Shown: positions 9,511 to 18,554 of the stretch, in pieces | Layout of the letters: each line of letters begins with the position of its first letter | Numbering within the stretch: the first letter of the stretch is position 1 | Source: Roseiarcus sp963767245 | GTDB taxonomy: Bacteria > Pseudomonadota > Alphaproteobacteria > Rhizobiales > Beijerinckiaceae | DNA length: 64,000 nucleotides | Reading direction: 5' to 3' | Assembly: GCA_963767245.1 (NCBI GenBank) | Contig: CAVYDG010000014.1 | Span: forward strand, 1 to 64,000 | Translations under genes and position numbers: made by a program | Notes under the pieces: generated by a model | The model's input: the letters and a program-made list of their open reading frames with translations, nothing else | What the model was told of the DNA's origin: nothing | Databases searched by the model: none

Positions 9511-10054
9511 ATGCGCTCACCAGACGGCGAGAGTTCGACGGATTGCGTTCTCTAAATTGGTCAAGGGCGGGAGCCTCTTCCGGTGTCGACGCTTTCGGGT
9601 GCCCGCATGCTCGTTCGGCACTGTCAAGGATAAGGTGAGAGGCCACCAAACACAGGTGTCTCCGAGGATCGTAAACATGCATAGGGGCCGCTGTCGCAGC
9701 ACCATCGCAACAAACGCCGGCGAGCGAGAACGCCGAATTCGGGATGGGTAGGGGGCCGCATCCATCTCACGATCGGGTTGGCTTGACATGTTCTGGCGCG
9801 GAGGAGACGGAGCGCGTTGGAACGGTCAATGTGAAATCCGTATTGCAGATCGCGTTACCCCCTCCCAGATCGCGTACCACCTTCCACCTCGGCGCTCTGT
9901 CATGATCGGGTACCAGGAGTCCCAGGTAAATTAGACACCGAAAACGCGCGTGCGTCGAGTTGGACTTAGTCCACCTCCGCAGCGCTGATGCATGTGATCT
10001 CTGATCCTCCGGGATCGGGGGGCTCAACGGGTCTTTGGCGGCAGCTTCACCTCG
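9511..10054. other. Intergenic/decayed stretch without recognisable gene
   Basis: Short frames occur on both strands but none shows a family motif, ribosome site or consistent codon pattern. It lies between the first insertion sequence and an IS110 scrap, so it is probably debris. Confidence 0.35.
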
Positions 10055-10190
10055 AGATGATCGCGAGGCGGCGAGCCAGAGCGACCCTCGCCTTGCGCCA
10101 GCTCGGCCTTCCCGGGGTCTGCGTCGAGAGCCGGCAGGGCTATCAGGCGCTCAAGTCAAGACGTCAGGAAAAGACCCTGCGGCAGCACAT
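10055..10190 (+). pseudogene. IS110-family transposase remnant
   Basis: A short frame reads LRQLGLPGVCVESRQGYQ followed by ALKS, which matches the N-terminal RuvC-like part of IS110 transposases (consensus VCVESRQAYQALKS followed by NKTDRNDARG). The DARG block that should follow is missing; sequence diverges at once into RRQEKTLRQ. About 45 residues of a protein of more than 300 remain. The sequence from 10191 to 10531 has a 72-residue plus-strand frame (10244-10462) with no recognisable family. Confidence 0.5.
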
Positions 10191-10531
10191 CCCGCTCGGC
10201 GTGGTGTGCTCGCGGCGATCGTGGCCACACCTTCGACTACGCGATGATCAACTACCCGGTCCTTTTCGTGAGCATCGTCGAGCACTATCTATTCATTCAG
10301 CGACTGTTCGCGAAGATCGGCGTGACCTGGCTGCCCAAGGAGAAGCACGCCAAGACAAGCCGACTTCTCCATGACCGGGTCACGGGCAACGGGACGCTCG
10401 CTCCTGAGGAGTGGGCGTGGGAGAATGGCCGCCTTCGTGCGAGCACAAAAGCGACGCCCTAGCTTGCCCATTTTTTCGTAGCTTGCCCCGCCGGTGCGCA
10501 TCGGCATCCGGTTTCAGTCGTTCCGAAAGCA

Positions 10532-12285
10532 CTATAGCCCGAGTTCGCGTTTGCGCTGGAAGCCCCAGTCGATCCCGCCGCCGGGGGTCAACGTGCCTGA
10601 CACGTGCTGACCCAGCCTCTTCTCCAGCGCCGGCCGCCAGGGCACGAGCTGGAAACCAAGACCATCATCGATCATGGCGAAGCGGCCCGACGCGAGCGTG
10701 ACGCGTTGGCGATAGACGCCCGAGACGTGCTCGCCTTCCGTAGATGGGCGATGGGCAAGCCCCGTGTCGGCCGACAGTTTCGAGCGAGCCTCGTCGAGTT
10801 CGCGTCGGCGCAACGTGTTGATAAGATCGCGAGCGAAGGTGACCCGCCGACCTTGCCGTTGAGCCAGATCCTGTTCGATAAGACGATCGATCCGGCGGTC
10901 CATCGCCTCGCGGACCTCTCCGGCGAAGCCGCCGCCGCTGAGCGCGGATTCCTTAGCGAGAAGCTGACGGTCGATCCAGGTGGCGCCGGACGCTGAGACC
11001 TGCGCCTCGACCGTGAGGTCCGATCGTGTGGCGAGTGACTGCCGTTTGTGTCCGCTCGCGTCGTCATAGGCCCGCGTCTCAACGATGGCCCCGGGCTTGG
11101 AGTCGCCAGTCAACTCCAGGTCGGAGAAGACGAGATGGTGCGTGCGCCCGTCGACGCCATCGATAATGACGTAGGCCGTGCCTTTCAGTTCGTCGTGCAG
11201 GCCGCGCTCCACCAACCGGCCCAACACCGGCTCGTTGGCTTCGTCGCCGTGAAGCGCGAAGCCAGCGACGTCGAACTCGTGACCCAGATCCGCCATCGCG
11301 CGGTGCATGGTCTTTATGATGTCTCCTCGGATGCCGAGATCGCGCAAGGCCGGCTCGAGACAGGGCTTCAGCGTCCACTGGGCGGGGCCGACTAGCTCGG
11401 CCAGACCGAGGCGTTCAAGCTTGGCGGCTCGACCAACCGTCAGACGGCGAAGCTCGGGGTCTTTGCCCGCGCCTACCGGACGAAGATCGGCGACCCCACC
11501 GCCTTCGTCCGCTATGTCGCGAAGCGAATGGTCGAGACTGGTCCAGCGTTCTACCCCGACTTCGCTCTCCAGTCCCGCGCGGATTTCCTGCTCGCTGCGT
11601 GGTCCCAATTCCAGTGTAACTCGTTCCGCCGCCCGGCAGCGAAGGCCTTTGCCGATGTAGTCGCGGCTGATGACCAGGTCCTTACCGTCGTCGGCTCGGC
11701 CGCGGGCAAGCACGTGGACATGGGGGTTGTCGGTGTTCCAATGATCCACTGCGACCCAGTCGAGCCCCGTTCCGAGGTCGCGCTCCGCGTCCTTCATGAG
11801 CTCGCGCGTGAAGGTGCGAAGGTCGGCCATCTGGCCCGCATCCTCCGGAGAGACTGTGAACCGGAAATGATGTCGGTCCTCTCCGCACCATTCCGCGAAA
11901 ACTTTCGTGTCGGCGTCGTCGGAGGCAGCGTCGAACATTCGGGCGTCTGCGCCGTCACGGGTGACGCCGTCGCGCTTGAGGTAGGCGAGATGCTTCGAGA
12001 GCGGCGCCGAGCGAAATCGGCCGCCACGGTGGCGCACGATCCGGGCCATGACGACGACGCGCCGGCCGGACGATCGGGAGGCCAGGACAGCGCCGCCCGC
12101 CGTCCGCGGCCGAAAGTCGAACGTCCGGCGGAGCCGCCGCTTCGCTTGAACGTCTGGCCCCGGTGGCCCGCTTTCTTCGCGGCCCGCATCACCTCGCCAA
12201 CGAAGCTCTTCGGTCGCTTGGCGCCCTGGTTGCCGTGATGGATGCGGCCGGGGCGCGGATTGAAGTCATCGTCTCGCGTGGTCAT
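10532..12285 (-). pseudogene. VirD2-like relaxase with DUF3363, frameshifted near the N-terminus
   Basis: The gene starts at ATG 12285 (MTTRDDDFNPRPGRIHHGNQ, basic N-terminus through GRSTFGRGRRAALS) and must shift frame at 12083-12090 to continue LASRSSGRRVVVMARIVRH. One C is missing in TCC(C)TGG. The main frame then gives the relaxase core with PLSKHLAYLKRDGVTRDG, the metal-binding histidines WNTDNPHVHVLARG, and the long DUF3363 C-terminus ending GGIDWGFQRKRELGL. An internal ATG at 12049 could still produce 505 residues, but that product lacks the usual basic start. The role of the family is nicking oriT and leading the strand during conjugation. Total length restored is about 585 residues, within the family's usual range. 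Confidence 0.78.
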
Positions 12286-12532
12286 TGCTGAGAGTGGACT
12301 CGCCGATCCCCGGGATGGCGCTCGAAGCACTGAAATCGTTCGCGTTTCGGGCCGAAGCGCCAGCAGGGCGGACGAGCTAGAGGTCGAAAATCTCCAATCC
12401 AACCAACCCCATGCGCCCGGCCGAAGGCGGCGCTTTTATCTTGCCGTCCATGGTCGGCGCCTCCCCACCGGCTTAATCCAGGCGCCGACCGAGCGACAAA
12501 GCCTGCCAGAGCGCGATGGAATGCGATTTTGC

Positions 12533-13318
12533 TCATTGGGGACGATCCCCGCTGGCGAGATGCACGAAAATACCCTCGGACTGCGGCGAGAGCGCCGAGA
12601 GATCGACGATGCGACGGACGCTTGGCAAACGATCCGGCTGCACTTTGGCGGCAGGCAATTCGACGTTCGGCGGGGTCTCCGGGTGCGTGGCGAACAGCGT
12701 CCCGCGAGCCCACGCAATCAAATCGAAAGAGGCGACGGTTCGGCCGTCCGACTGTCGGTCGCCGATCATAGGCGAGAGCATTGCGATATAGACCTGCGTC
12801 TCTGGCGGCAGCGGCCGGCCAGTCGCCAAATGCTCATCGTAGCGGGCAGGGCCCGCATTGTAAGCGGCGAGGAACCCTGGCGAGCCGTAACGATCGAGCA
12901 TCCCGCGAAGATAGGCGGCGCCGGCGAGAATATTGTCGCGCGGATTGTAGGCGTCGGGGCCGAGATGGTGGCGGGCGCGCAATCCGGCGTATGTCTTGGG
13001 CATGATCTGCATCAGTCCCATTGCGCCCTTTGGCGAAACGGCGCGCGGATCTCCTCCGCTCTCGATGCGCATCACCGCCCAAATCCAGTTGGCGGGAATA
13101 TTGAATCTCTGCGAGGCCTCTGCGACGAAAGCGGTGAAAGGAAGGGCGGAGGGTTGGCTTGCCGTGCCTGCCATCGCGGCCGGCTCGGCGCGGACCGAAC
13201 CGTCAAACGGTCCTCCCGAGCACAAGAAGACCCAAACGGCGCATATCACCAAATGGACGGACGGTGAGCGCGCTGGCGCAATTGCGCCGCCCCCCGCCGA
13301 TGACCCCGAGCGCCGCAT
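12533..13318 (-). CDS. Lytic transglycosylase of the conjugative element (VirB1-like)
   Basis: 261 residues from ATG 13318. A hydrophobic N-terminal segment (HLVICAVWVFLCSGG, about residues 22-36) serves as signal or anchor. It is followed by a soluble lytic transglycosylase domain: ANWIWAVMRIESGGDP with catalytic Glu in RIESGG, then SPKGAMGLMQIMPKTY, NPRDNILAGAAYLRGMLDRY and FLAAYNAGPARY. It would open peptidoglycan locally for the transfer channel. The gene is open throughout. The 247 bp between it and the relaxase hold no gene I can support. Confidence 0.85.
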   Translation of the reverse strand: MRRSGSSAGGGAIAPARSPSVHLVICAVWVFLCSGGPFDGSVRAEPAAMAGTASQPSALPFTAFVAEASQRFNIPANWIWAVMRIESGGDPRAVSPKGAMGLMQIMPKTYAGLRARHHLGPDAYNPRDNILAGAAYLRGMLDRYGSPGFLAAYNAGPARYDEHLATGRPLPPETQVYIAMLSPMIGDRQSDGRTVASFDLIAWARGTLFATHPETPPNVELPAAKVQPDRLPSVRRIVDLSALSPQSEGIFVHLASGDRPQ

Positions 13319-13440
13319 TGGAGGCCGAAAAGGGGTGACGCACTGGGGGACGACGCCGCAAGACTCAGCCGTAAAGAGCGAGTGGTCCGCCCCATAGTCT
13401 CCCGGAGCAATCGCAGCAGATTTGCATGATGGCTGCACGA

Positions 13441-13965
13441 TCACTCCTCCTCTTCGGTTTGATGGACCCAGAGAGGGATCGCGCGACCGATGATCGAGGC
13501 GGCGGGCAGCGGACCGAAATAGCGTCCGTCGAGCGAGTTGGCGGACTGCGGGTTCATCAGGAAGATGTCGCCTGTTGCGATGACGCGGCAGCCCTGCCAG
13601 ATAGGGAGCGAGCGGCCGCGGCCATCGCGCTCGCGGGCCTCGCCCATTTCGATCGCGTCGACAGTGACGCTGCCGCCGATGCGACAGACGGTTTGTCCGG
13701 CGACTGCCGCCACGTGTTTCAGCAACGGCACGCCGCGCGGCAGATAGCCGCCGTCGGCAAGGAACCGGGCGAGGGGTTCGGGTGGTCTCACGACAACCAG
13801 GTCGCCGGCGTGGACCCCGGTGATCCTGGCGACGGCGTAGAGACCGATCGGCACGCTGGCGCTGGCGTTCCAGACGACCCACGGCGGCCGATCGTCGTGC
13901 TGAGGGAGCGCCGTGGCGCCGACGCCGAGCGCCATGACCGCGAGAATTGCGCCGCGGCCGATCAT
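13441..13965 (-). CDS. traF: TraF-type S26 signal peptidase (conjugative transfer)
   Basis: 174 residues from ATG 13965, overlapping the end of the upstream chimera by 4 bases. After a hydrophobic start (GAILAVMALGVGATALP) comes the S26 pattern: NASASVPIGLY with the catalytic Ser of SVPIGLY, GDLVVVRPPEPLARFLA, RGVPLLKHVAAVAGQTVCR with the catalytic Lys region, and GDIFLMNPQSANSLDGRYFG. TraF peptidases process the pilin of conjugation systems; no pilin or other mating-channel gene is in the window, so this one probably has no substrate left. Confidence 0.85.
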   Translation of the reverse strand: MIGRGAILAVMALGVGATALPQHDDRPPWVVWNASASVPIGLYAVARITGVHAGDLVVVRPPEPLARFLADGGYLPRGVPLLKHVAAVAGQTVCRIGGSVTVDAIEMGEARERDGRGRSLPIWQGCRVIATGDIFLMNPQSANSLDGRYFGPLPAASIIGRAIPLWVHQTEEEE

Positions 13966-14264
13966 GGCGCGACACTGCGGCGCATGAGCCAGGCCTTGTG
14001 GAGCGCAAACGTATAGGGGCGGGGCTGTTCGCCAGCCGTCAGGCGATTGTGGACGTGTCGCCAATGGTCCGGCGCCGTGTCGGCGGGATCGACGCCGCAG
14101 ACTTCCACCGCGTCGATCGCCTGCAGGGCCTGATCGACCTTCGGCCAGCCGTTGATCCGCAGCAGAATTTCGCCGCCGGGACGGACGAATGGCAGCGTCG
14201 CCAGATGCAGAGCCAGGGTGGTCTTGCCGACGCCGCCCTTCTGATTGAGCAGCGCCACGATCAT
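13962..14264 (-). pseudogene. ParA::DUF2840 in-frame deletion chimera
   Basis: The first 22 residues, MIVALLNQKGGVGKTTLALH plus LA, are a ParA/MinD P-loop start (GGVGKTT). Immediately after (TLPFVRPGGEILLRING) the sequence becomes the C-terminal half of DUF2840: WPKVDQALQAIDAVEVCGVD, APDHWRHVHNRLTAGE, HKAWLMRRSVAP. In intact elements parA and the DUF2840 gene are separate neighbours, so a deletion of about 0.9 kb has joined the beginning of one to the end of the other without breaking the frame. The 100-residue product keeps a Walker A motif but no other ATPase element. Confidence 0.8.
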
Positions 14265-14620
14265 TGCGCCCTCGTGCAGCTTGCGTGTCGCGAGGCGTAG
14301 GTAACCCCTCGCGGCTCAATCGGAGGTGAAGCCGAGAACGAAAGCAGGCAGTTGTCCTCCTCGGCGATGCCGCCTTCGCGTACGATGCAGGGTATGGGCG
14401 CGGTCTTCGCCAGGCGCTTCTGCTTCACCAGGAGTTCGAGCGCCCGGTAGCGGCGGCCGCCGGCCGGGATCTCGAACATTCCGGTCTCATTGCCATCGGC
14501 GTCGCAAACCGGCCGCGCGGTGAGACTTTGCAGCAGTGTGCGTCTTGCGATGTCCTCGGCGAGCTCCTCGATCGGGACGCCGGCCTTGATTCGCCGGACG
14601 TTGGATTGGCTGCACTGCAC
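14261..14620 (-). pseudogene. ParB-type partition protein, truncated
   Basis: Residues from SNVRRIKAGVPIEELAEDIA through LLQSLTARPVCDADG, FEIPAGGRRYRALELL and KTAPIPCIVREGGIAEED match the ParB N-terminal domain (the GGRRYRAL box is the CTP-binding region). After EEDN it should continue with the AENVQR box and the HTH domain, but it changes to unrelated residues and stops, overlapping the next start by 4 bases. The N-terminal side also lacks a normal start. About 95 residues of a 600-700 residue protein remain. Confidence 0.7.
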
Positions 14621-14644
14621 CTTGCCCTTCAGGCTTGCCGCCTG

Positions 14645-15240
14645 ATGGCCCGCTCTCCTCGATCCTCCAATGGCAAACCCTCAAGGCAGGTCGACGCCCT
14701 CAAGCACAACGAGGCCACCCGCCGGAACATTCCGACGGCGGAGATGGAGAGTTTCTTTCGACGGGACGAGGATGCGGCGCCGCAGGCGCCGAAGCACTAT
14801 CCGAGGGCTCGGCCGTTAGCGGAGGGCGACACGCGGACGGCGGAAGAGCCGAGCCAGCCCGAACTGATCTGGAACGGCGCCAGGATCACGATCACCGACG
14901 AGCAGATGAAGGAGCTGGCGGAGACCGGCGGCTCACCCTCTCCGATGTGCAACTCGTCTGCGCGGCAAGGACCGGCAGGATTGGGCCGACCTCGTCGTCA
15001 ACGTGCCGCCGCTCTACATTCAGGAGAAAATTCATCCCAAGGCGATCATCGACGACCTGAAACGACGCACGACCGAGAAGCGCGAGGCCGAGGCTGACGC
15101 CCCCGACCTGTTCGCCGACTTCGACGGCATCACGCCCGACCAGCGGGCGGAGTTTTACCAGCACGACCAGCACTGGTCGAACCGCATGATCCTGGGCGAC
15201 AGCCTTCAGGTGATGGCGAGCCTCGCCGAGCGGGAAATCC
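14645..15240 (+). pseudogene. Adenine-specific DNA methyltransferase (Mod-like), N-terminal remnant
   Basis: Pieces in two frames: ALKHNEATRRNIPTAEMESF is followed after an indel near 14930-14970 by GKDRQDWADLVVNVPPLYIQ, EKIHPKAIIDDLKRR and YQHDQHWSNRMILGDSLQVM, ending at ASLAERE. This is the start of the large methyltransferases paired with a restriction helicase; the catalytic DPPY block, which follows soon after LAERE in intact proteins, is gone. At about 15237 the sequence switches abruptly to the opposite-strand helicase fragment. Confidence 0.72.
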
Positions 15241-15889
15241 CCGCGCGCTCCCAGCGGTCGAACTCGCCTGCGTAATGGCTGTAGAGCGTGGTCAGCCCGG
15301 TCCTGAGCATCGGCGGCAGGTCGAAGGCGCTGAGCTTGGCGGCGCCCGCAGCAGTCTTCGGCAGATCCTTGCCGATATGCTTCCAGAGATCCCGATAGAC
15401 GACCGTATCGACGCCGACGAGGTTGTCGCTCACAGGCACGCGGGGCAGCTTGACGATGCCACTCTCGATCGCATCCATCAGACTGAAATCCGACACGACC
15501 CAGGGGAAGAGATAGCCCTCCGGATAGCCCGAGCCTCGCAGGAAGAAGGGCGTCGCCGAGAGGTCGTAGACGGCGCGCACTCCCTTCGACAGCTTGCGGT
15601 GCAGCGCCTCGATGCCGTTGATCCAGAGCCGCGCGGCTTCCTCGTTTTCGGCCGCCTCCTTCTTGTCGTCGCCGGTCAGCGCGCCCTCGGCGTCGGCACC
15701 GACCTTGTGTCGGTAGCAGTGGTGTGCCTCGTCGTTGATGACGTTGACGCGGTCGTAGTTGAGCAGCTTGCCGCAGCCCCGCGGCGAGGCCCTCTCTTGC
15801 AGTTCAGCTGTGGCGCGATCGCAGACCTCCCTGCGTACGGAACTGCGGGCTACGACGGCTCCGACCATGCCGAACGTCGTCGAGAGCAT
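15206..15889 (-). pseudogene. Restriction helicase (type III Res-like), internal fragment
   Basis: An internal slice of a DEAD/DEAH restriction subunit: RVNVINDEAHHCYRHK carries the DEAH Walker B, AVYDLSATPFFLRGSGYPEG carries motif III (SAT), then WVVSDFSLMDAIESGIVKLP and LRTGLTTLYSHYAGEFDRWE. Homology begins at about 15770 and ends at about 15237, where it abuts the methyltransferase remnant in inverse orientation. No P-loop motif and no nuclease part remain. In intact systems the two genes lie in the same direction, so an inversion plus deletions produced this arrangement. Confidence 0.75.
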
Positions 15890-16008
15890 GCTAGATTACA
15901 ATTTCTGGTGCTTCCCCCATGCTTCCCCGGCTCTGACGTCTCTGGGGCGGGGAAGCGACAAACCGCCTCGAAGGACCATTCGAAGTCATTGACTTGCTTA
16001 AGAAAAAT

Positions 16009-16050
16009 TGGAGCGGGCGAAGGGATTCGAACCCTCGACCCTTGGCAAGG
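16009..16050 (-). other. tRNA 3'-end fragment (Gly-like), probable attachment site
   Basis: On the minus strand the sequence reads CCTTGCCAAGG, then GTCGAGGGTTCGAATCCC and TTCGCCCGCTCCA. It has the T-loop GGTTCGAATCC, an acceptor 3' strand with encoded CCA, and an anticodon-loop-like TTGCCAA suggesting tRNA-Gly(GCC). There is no 5' half upstream (16051 onward is unrelated) and about 5 bases are short between anticodon and T arm, so it is not a functional tRNA. Such 3' duplicates are the usual att scars of elements integrating into tRNA genes. Confidence 0.65.
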
Positions 16051-16407
16051 TTGGGATCGTACAAACGGGTCCGTTCGTCAACCATCGCGCATCCGTGTCT
16101 TAGTGACGGCAATCGGTCGTCGTGGCGCAGCTTTGTCGGCAAGAATCGACGCCCTGCGCAGCAGCGGATAGCAAAGAAAAGTAGAACGGTCGTGTGCACT
16201 CCATGCGCACGCGTTTCTTTAAGATATTGAAATCTATTGACTTTCTGTCCGGTCCATCATCGGGGCCACCGAAAAGCGGGCGCTATACGGCTTAGACATG
16301 GCGCTCATATAAGGGAGATGTTCTTGAATGTCGCCAATGGCGGCGCCGTTCGCCATCACATCCAGCAGTTGCGCCCGGATCCAACTGCGTCTTTAACCGT
16401 CGTTCGC
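16051..16407. other. Intergenic region upstream of the secreted VOC gene
   Basis: No gene with recognisable content. The plus-strand frame of the next gene stays open from 16237, but the extra residues look unlike protein. A TTGACT at 16238 could be a -35 element, but I see no well-spaced -10. Confidence 0.3.
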
Positions 16408-17316
16408 ATGAGCCCGATGCGCGCAATCAAGATTCTCGCCCTCGCATCCGTCCTTGCCGGCGGCGCGGCCGAAGCCGCGGCCCAGCTTTCGCCGCCGGCG
16501 ACGCCCGACGTGGCCGTTGCCCCGCAATACGGCACGACCCACGTCTATGTCCCGTTCGCGGACTTCGACCGCTTTGTCGCCAGCTTCGTTTCGACCTTCG
16601 GCGGAACGACGTCCAAGGCGGCCATCGTCACGGTTACGCCGGCGCCGAGCCTCGCCAAGTCGCAGTTTGTTCAGACGCCGGTCGGCAACCTCTCGGTTTT
16701 CGGCTTCACCACCCCCATCCCCTATCCCTTCGGCGACGAGCGGACCGGCTCTCTGGTCAGTGACCTCGACGCCGCCGTTCGGGCGGCGCGCGCCAATGGA
16801 GCGGACGTCATCGTCACCCCGTTCGCGGACGCGCTTGGCCGCGACGCGGTCATCCAGTGGCCCGGGGGCGTGAACATGCAGCTCTATTGGCATACGACGG
16901 CGCCAAGTTATCCGCCGCTCGCCGCCGTTCCGGAAAACCGGGTCTATGTGTCCAAAGACCGCGCCGACGACTTCATCCGCGACTTCATCGCCTTCTCGCA
17001 TGGCGCGGTCGTGAGCGACGAACCGGCGGCTCCCGGCGTGGAGATCGGCCGCGTGGGAGAGACGTACCGCCGCGTTCGCATCGAATCCAGGTTTGGCAAG
17101 GTCGCGGCGCTGGTCACGGACGGGCATTTGCGTTGGCCCTATGGCCGCGAAGTCGCCGGCTACGAAGTCTCGAGCATGGCCGAAACGCTGGCCAAGGCGG
17201 CCGCGGCCGGGGTCGAGGTGCTGGTCGCGCCGACCACGGTCGATCGCCGCGTCACCGCGATCGTGCTCTTTCCCGGCGGCTATATCGCAGAGATTCACGC
17301 CGCGGTGCGGCCCTGA
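16408..17316 (+). CDS. Secreted VOC-fold (glyoxalase-like) protein
   Basis: 302 residues from ATG 16408 (ATG 16417 is equally possible). The N-terminus MSPMRAIKILALASVLAGGA is a signal peptide, cleaved near AEAAAQL. The mature protein has two betaalphabetabetabeta modules: THVYVPFADFDRFVASFVST and GVNMQLYWHTT in the first, NRVYVSKDRADDFIRDFIAF and FPGGYIAEIHAAVRP in the second. This is the glyoxalase/bleomycin-resistance layout, with metal-ligand-like positions at H (THVY), E (AEIH) and Q (MQLYW). Export of a VOC protein is unusual; the substrate is unknown. Confidence 0.7.
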   Translation: MSPMRAIKILALASVLAGGAAEAAAQLSPPATPDVAVAPQYGTTHVYVPFADFDRFVASFVSTFGGTTSKAAIVTVTPAPSLAKSQFVQTPVGNLSVFGFTTPIPYPFGDERTGSLVSDLDAAVRAARANGADVIVTPFADALGRDAVIQWPGGVNMQLYWHTTAPSYPPLAAVPENRVYVSKDRADDFIRDFIAFSHGAVVSDEPAAPGVEIGRVGETYRRVRIESRFGKVAALVTDGHLRWPYGREVAGYEVSSMAETLAKAAAAGVEVLVAPTTVDRRVTAIVLFPGGYIAEIHAAVRP

Positions 17317-17419
17317 CGGCCGGCCGGCGACTCGTCGGCGCTGTTGCGCGCCGCGGCTTGCCGGCCGCTCTATATCGATTTAGCTCTGGTTCGAATGACG
17401 CTTCGGGAGCCGAGCCGCG

Positions 17420-18443
17420 ATGAGACCCCTGATCCTGATCGATCCGCAGCCGCGCGGCCTCGATGAGATCTTCGAGCCGAAGGTCCAGGCTGAGCTCGAG
17501 AGCCTTGGCGAGCTCGCGGTCCACGACGGACCGGGCCGCATGCCCGCGGAGCGATTGGAAGCCCTTCTGCCGGAGATGGCGCTGCTGCTCGGCCAGAGCG
17601 ATATGCACAAGACCCGCCTCGATCGCGCGACAAAACTCCGCGCCATCATCAACGTCGAGACCAATTTCCTCCAGAACATCGACTACGAAACCTGCTTCGA
17701 GCGCGGAATCCATGTGCTCGCGCCGAGTTCCGCTTTCGCCAGGCCGGTCGCCGAGATGGCGCTGGGCATGGCGATCGACCTTTGCCGTGGCGTGACCGCC
17801 GCCGACCGCGCGATGCGCAAGGGAGATGAGAAATGGCTGCTCGACGGCGCGGAAGGCTGCTTCTCTCTCTATCGCGCGCGGGTCGGCCTGATCGGCTTCG
17901 GCGATCTCGCGCGCGCTTTCGCTCCGCTCCTTCAGCCGTTCGACTGCCCGATCAAGGCCTATGATCCGTGGATTTCCGATCATTTCATGGCCAGCTACGG
18001 TGTTGCCGCCGCGTCGCTCGACGAGGTTCTGGCGACGAGCCAGGTCATCGTCGTGTTCGCCGGCGTGACGAGCGAGAACCAGGGATTCTTGGCCAAGCGC
18101 GAGTTCCTTGATCGCGCCGGGGTCGGTCTTCCTGCTGATGAGCCGCGCGGGCGTGGTCGACTTCCCCGAATTCCTGCGCCAGATCGAAAGCGGGCGGTTC
18201 CGCGCCGCGACCGACGTTTTTCCCATCGAGCCCGCGCCGCGCGACGATGCGGCGCGTGAGGTGGAAGGCTTGCTGCTGTCGCCCCATCGCGCCGGAGCGA
18301 TGAGGGATTCGCTCTACGAGATCGGCCGGCAGACCGTCGCCGACGCCGGGCTCATCCTGCGCGGCCTGCCGCCGCTCTCCTGCCGGCGCGCCCAGCGCGA
18401 GACCGTGCTCCGCTCCCGGTCGAAGCCGATCGAGCGCAGTTGA
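17420..18443 (+). pseudogene. D-2-hydroxyacid dehydrogenase, frameshifted
   Basis: The first frame (from ATG 17420) gives a catalytic-domain start MRPLILIDPQPRGLDEIF, LGQSDMHKTRLDRATKLRAI, the NAD-binding loop GLIGFGDLARAF and QVIVVFAGVTSENQGFLAKR. An indel at about 18105-18120 then moves the reading to a second frame: GSVFLLMSRAGVVDFPEFLR, ATDVFPIEPAPRDDAAREVE and LLLSPHRAGAMRDSLYEIG, with the catalytic His in SPHRAGA, to a stop at 18441-18443. The joined length of about 340 residues is right for the family. With the LacI gene and isomerase just downstream it probably belonged to a sugar-acid utilisation cluster. One indel only, so sequencing error is possible. Confidence 0.72.
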
Positions 18444-18554
18444 AACCGTTCGGAGGCTTGACAGCGAGCGACGGCGAGACATAGTCTAGAACGTTATAGA
18501 AAGGCCGGCGAAGAGTCCGCCTCGAACGTCGCCGATGCTTGGAGCGAACGAACA

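Larger units (their letters stand above)
10532..16050. mobile_element. Decayed integrative conjugative element segment
   Basis: The minus-strand order relaxase (DUF3363), lytic transglycosylase, TraF-type S26 peptidase, DUF2840, ParA, ParB is a recurring conjugation/maintenance cassette of alphaproteobacterial integrative conjugative elements. Here most members are frameshifted, truncated or fused, the mating-pair and coupling genes are absent, and no integrase is seen. A tRNA 3' fragment at 16009-16050 marks the probable attachment end. The left limit is uncertain because the IS110 and IS1182 debris adjoins it. Confidence 0.7.

Noticed and set aside
10244..10462. A 72-residue plus-strand frame as a gene
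   Set aside because: No family, no ribosome site and located in transposon debris; not supported enough to list as a gene.
16009..16050. A functional tRNA-Gly gene
   Set aside because: There is no acceptor 5' strand, D arm or 5' anticodon stem upstream on the minus strand.
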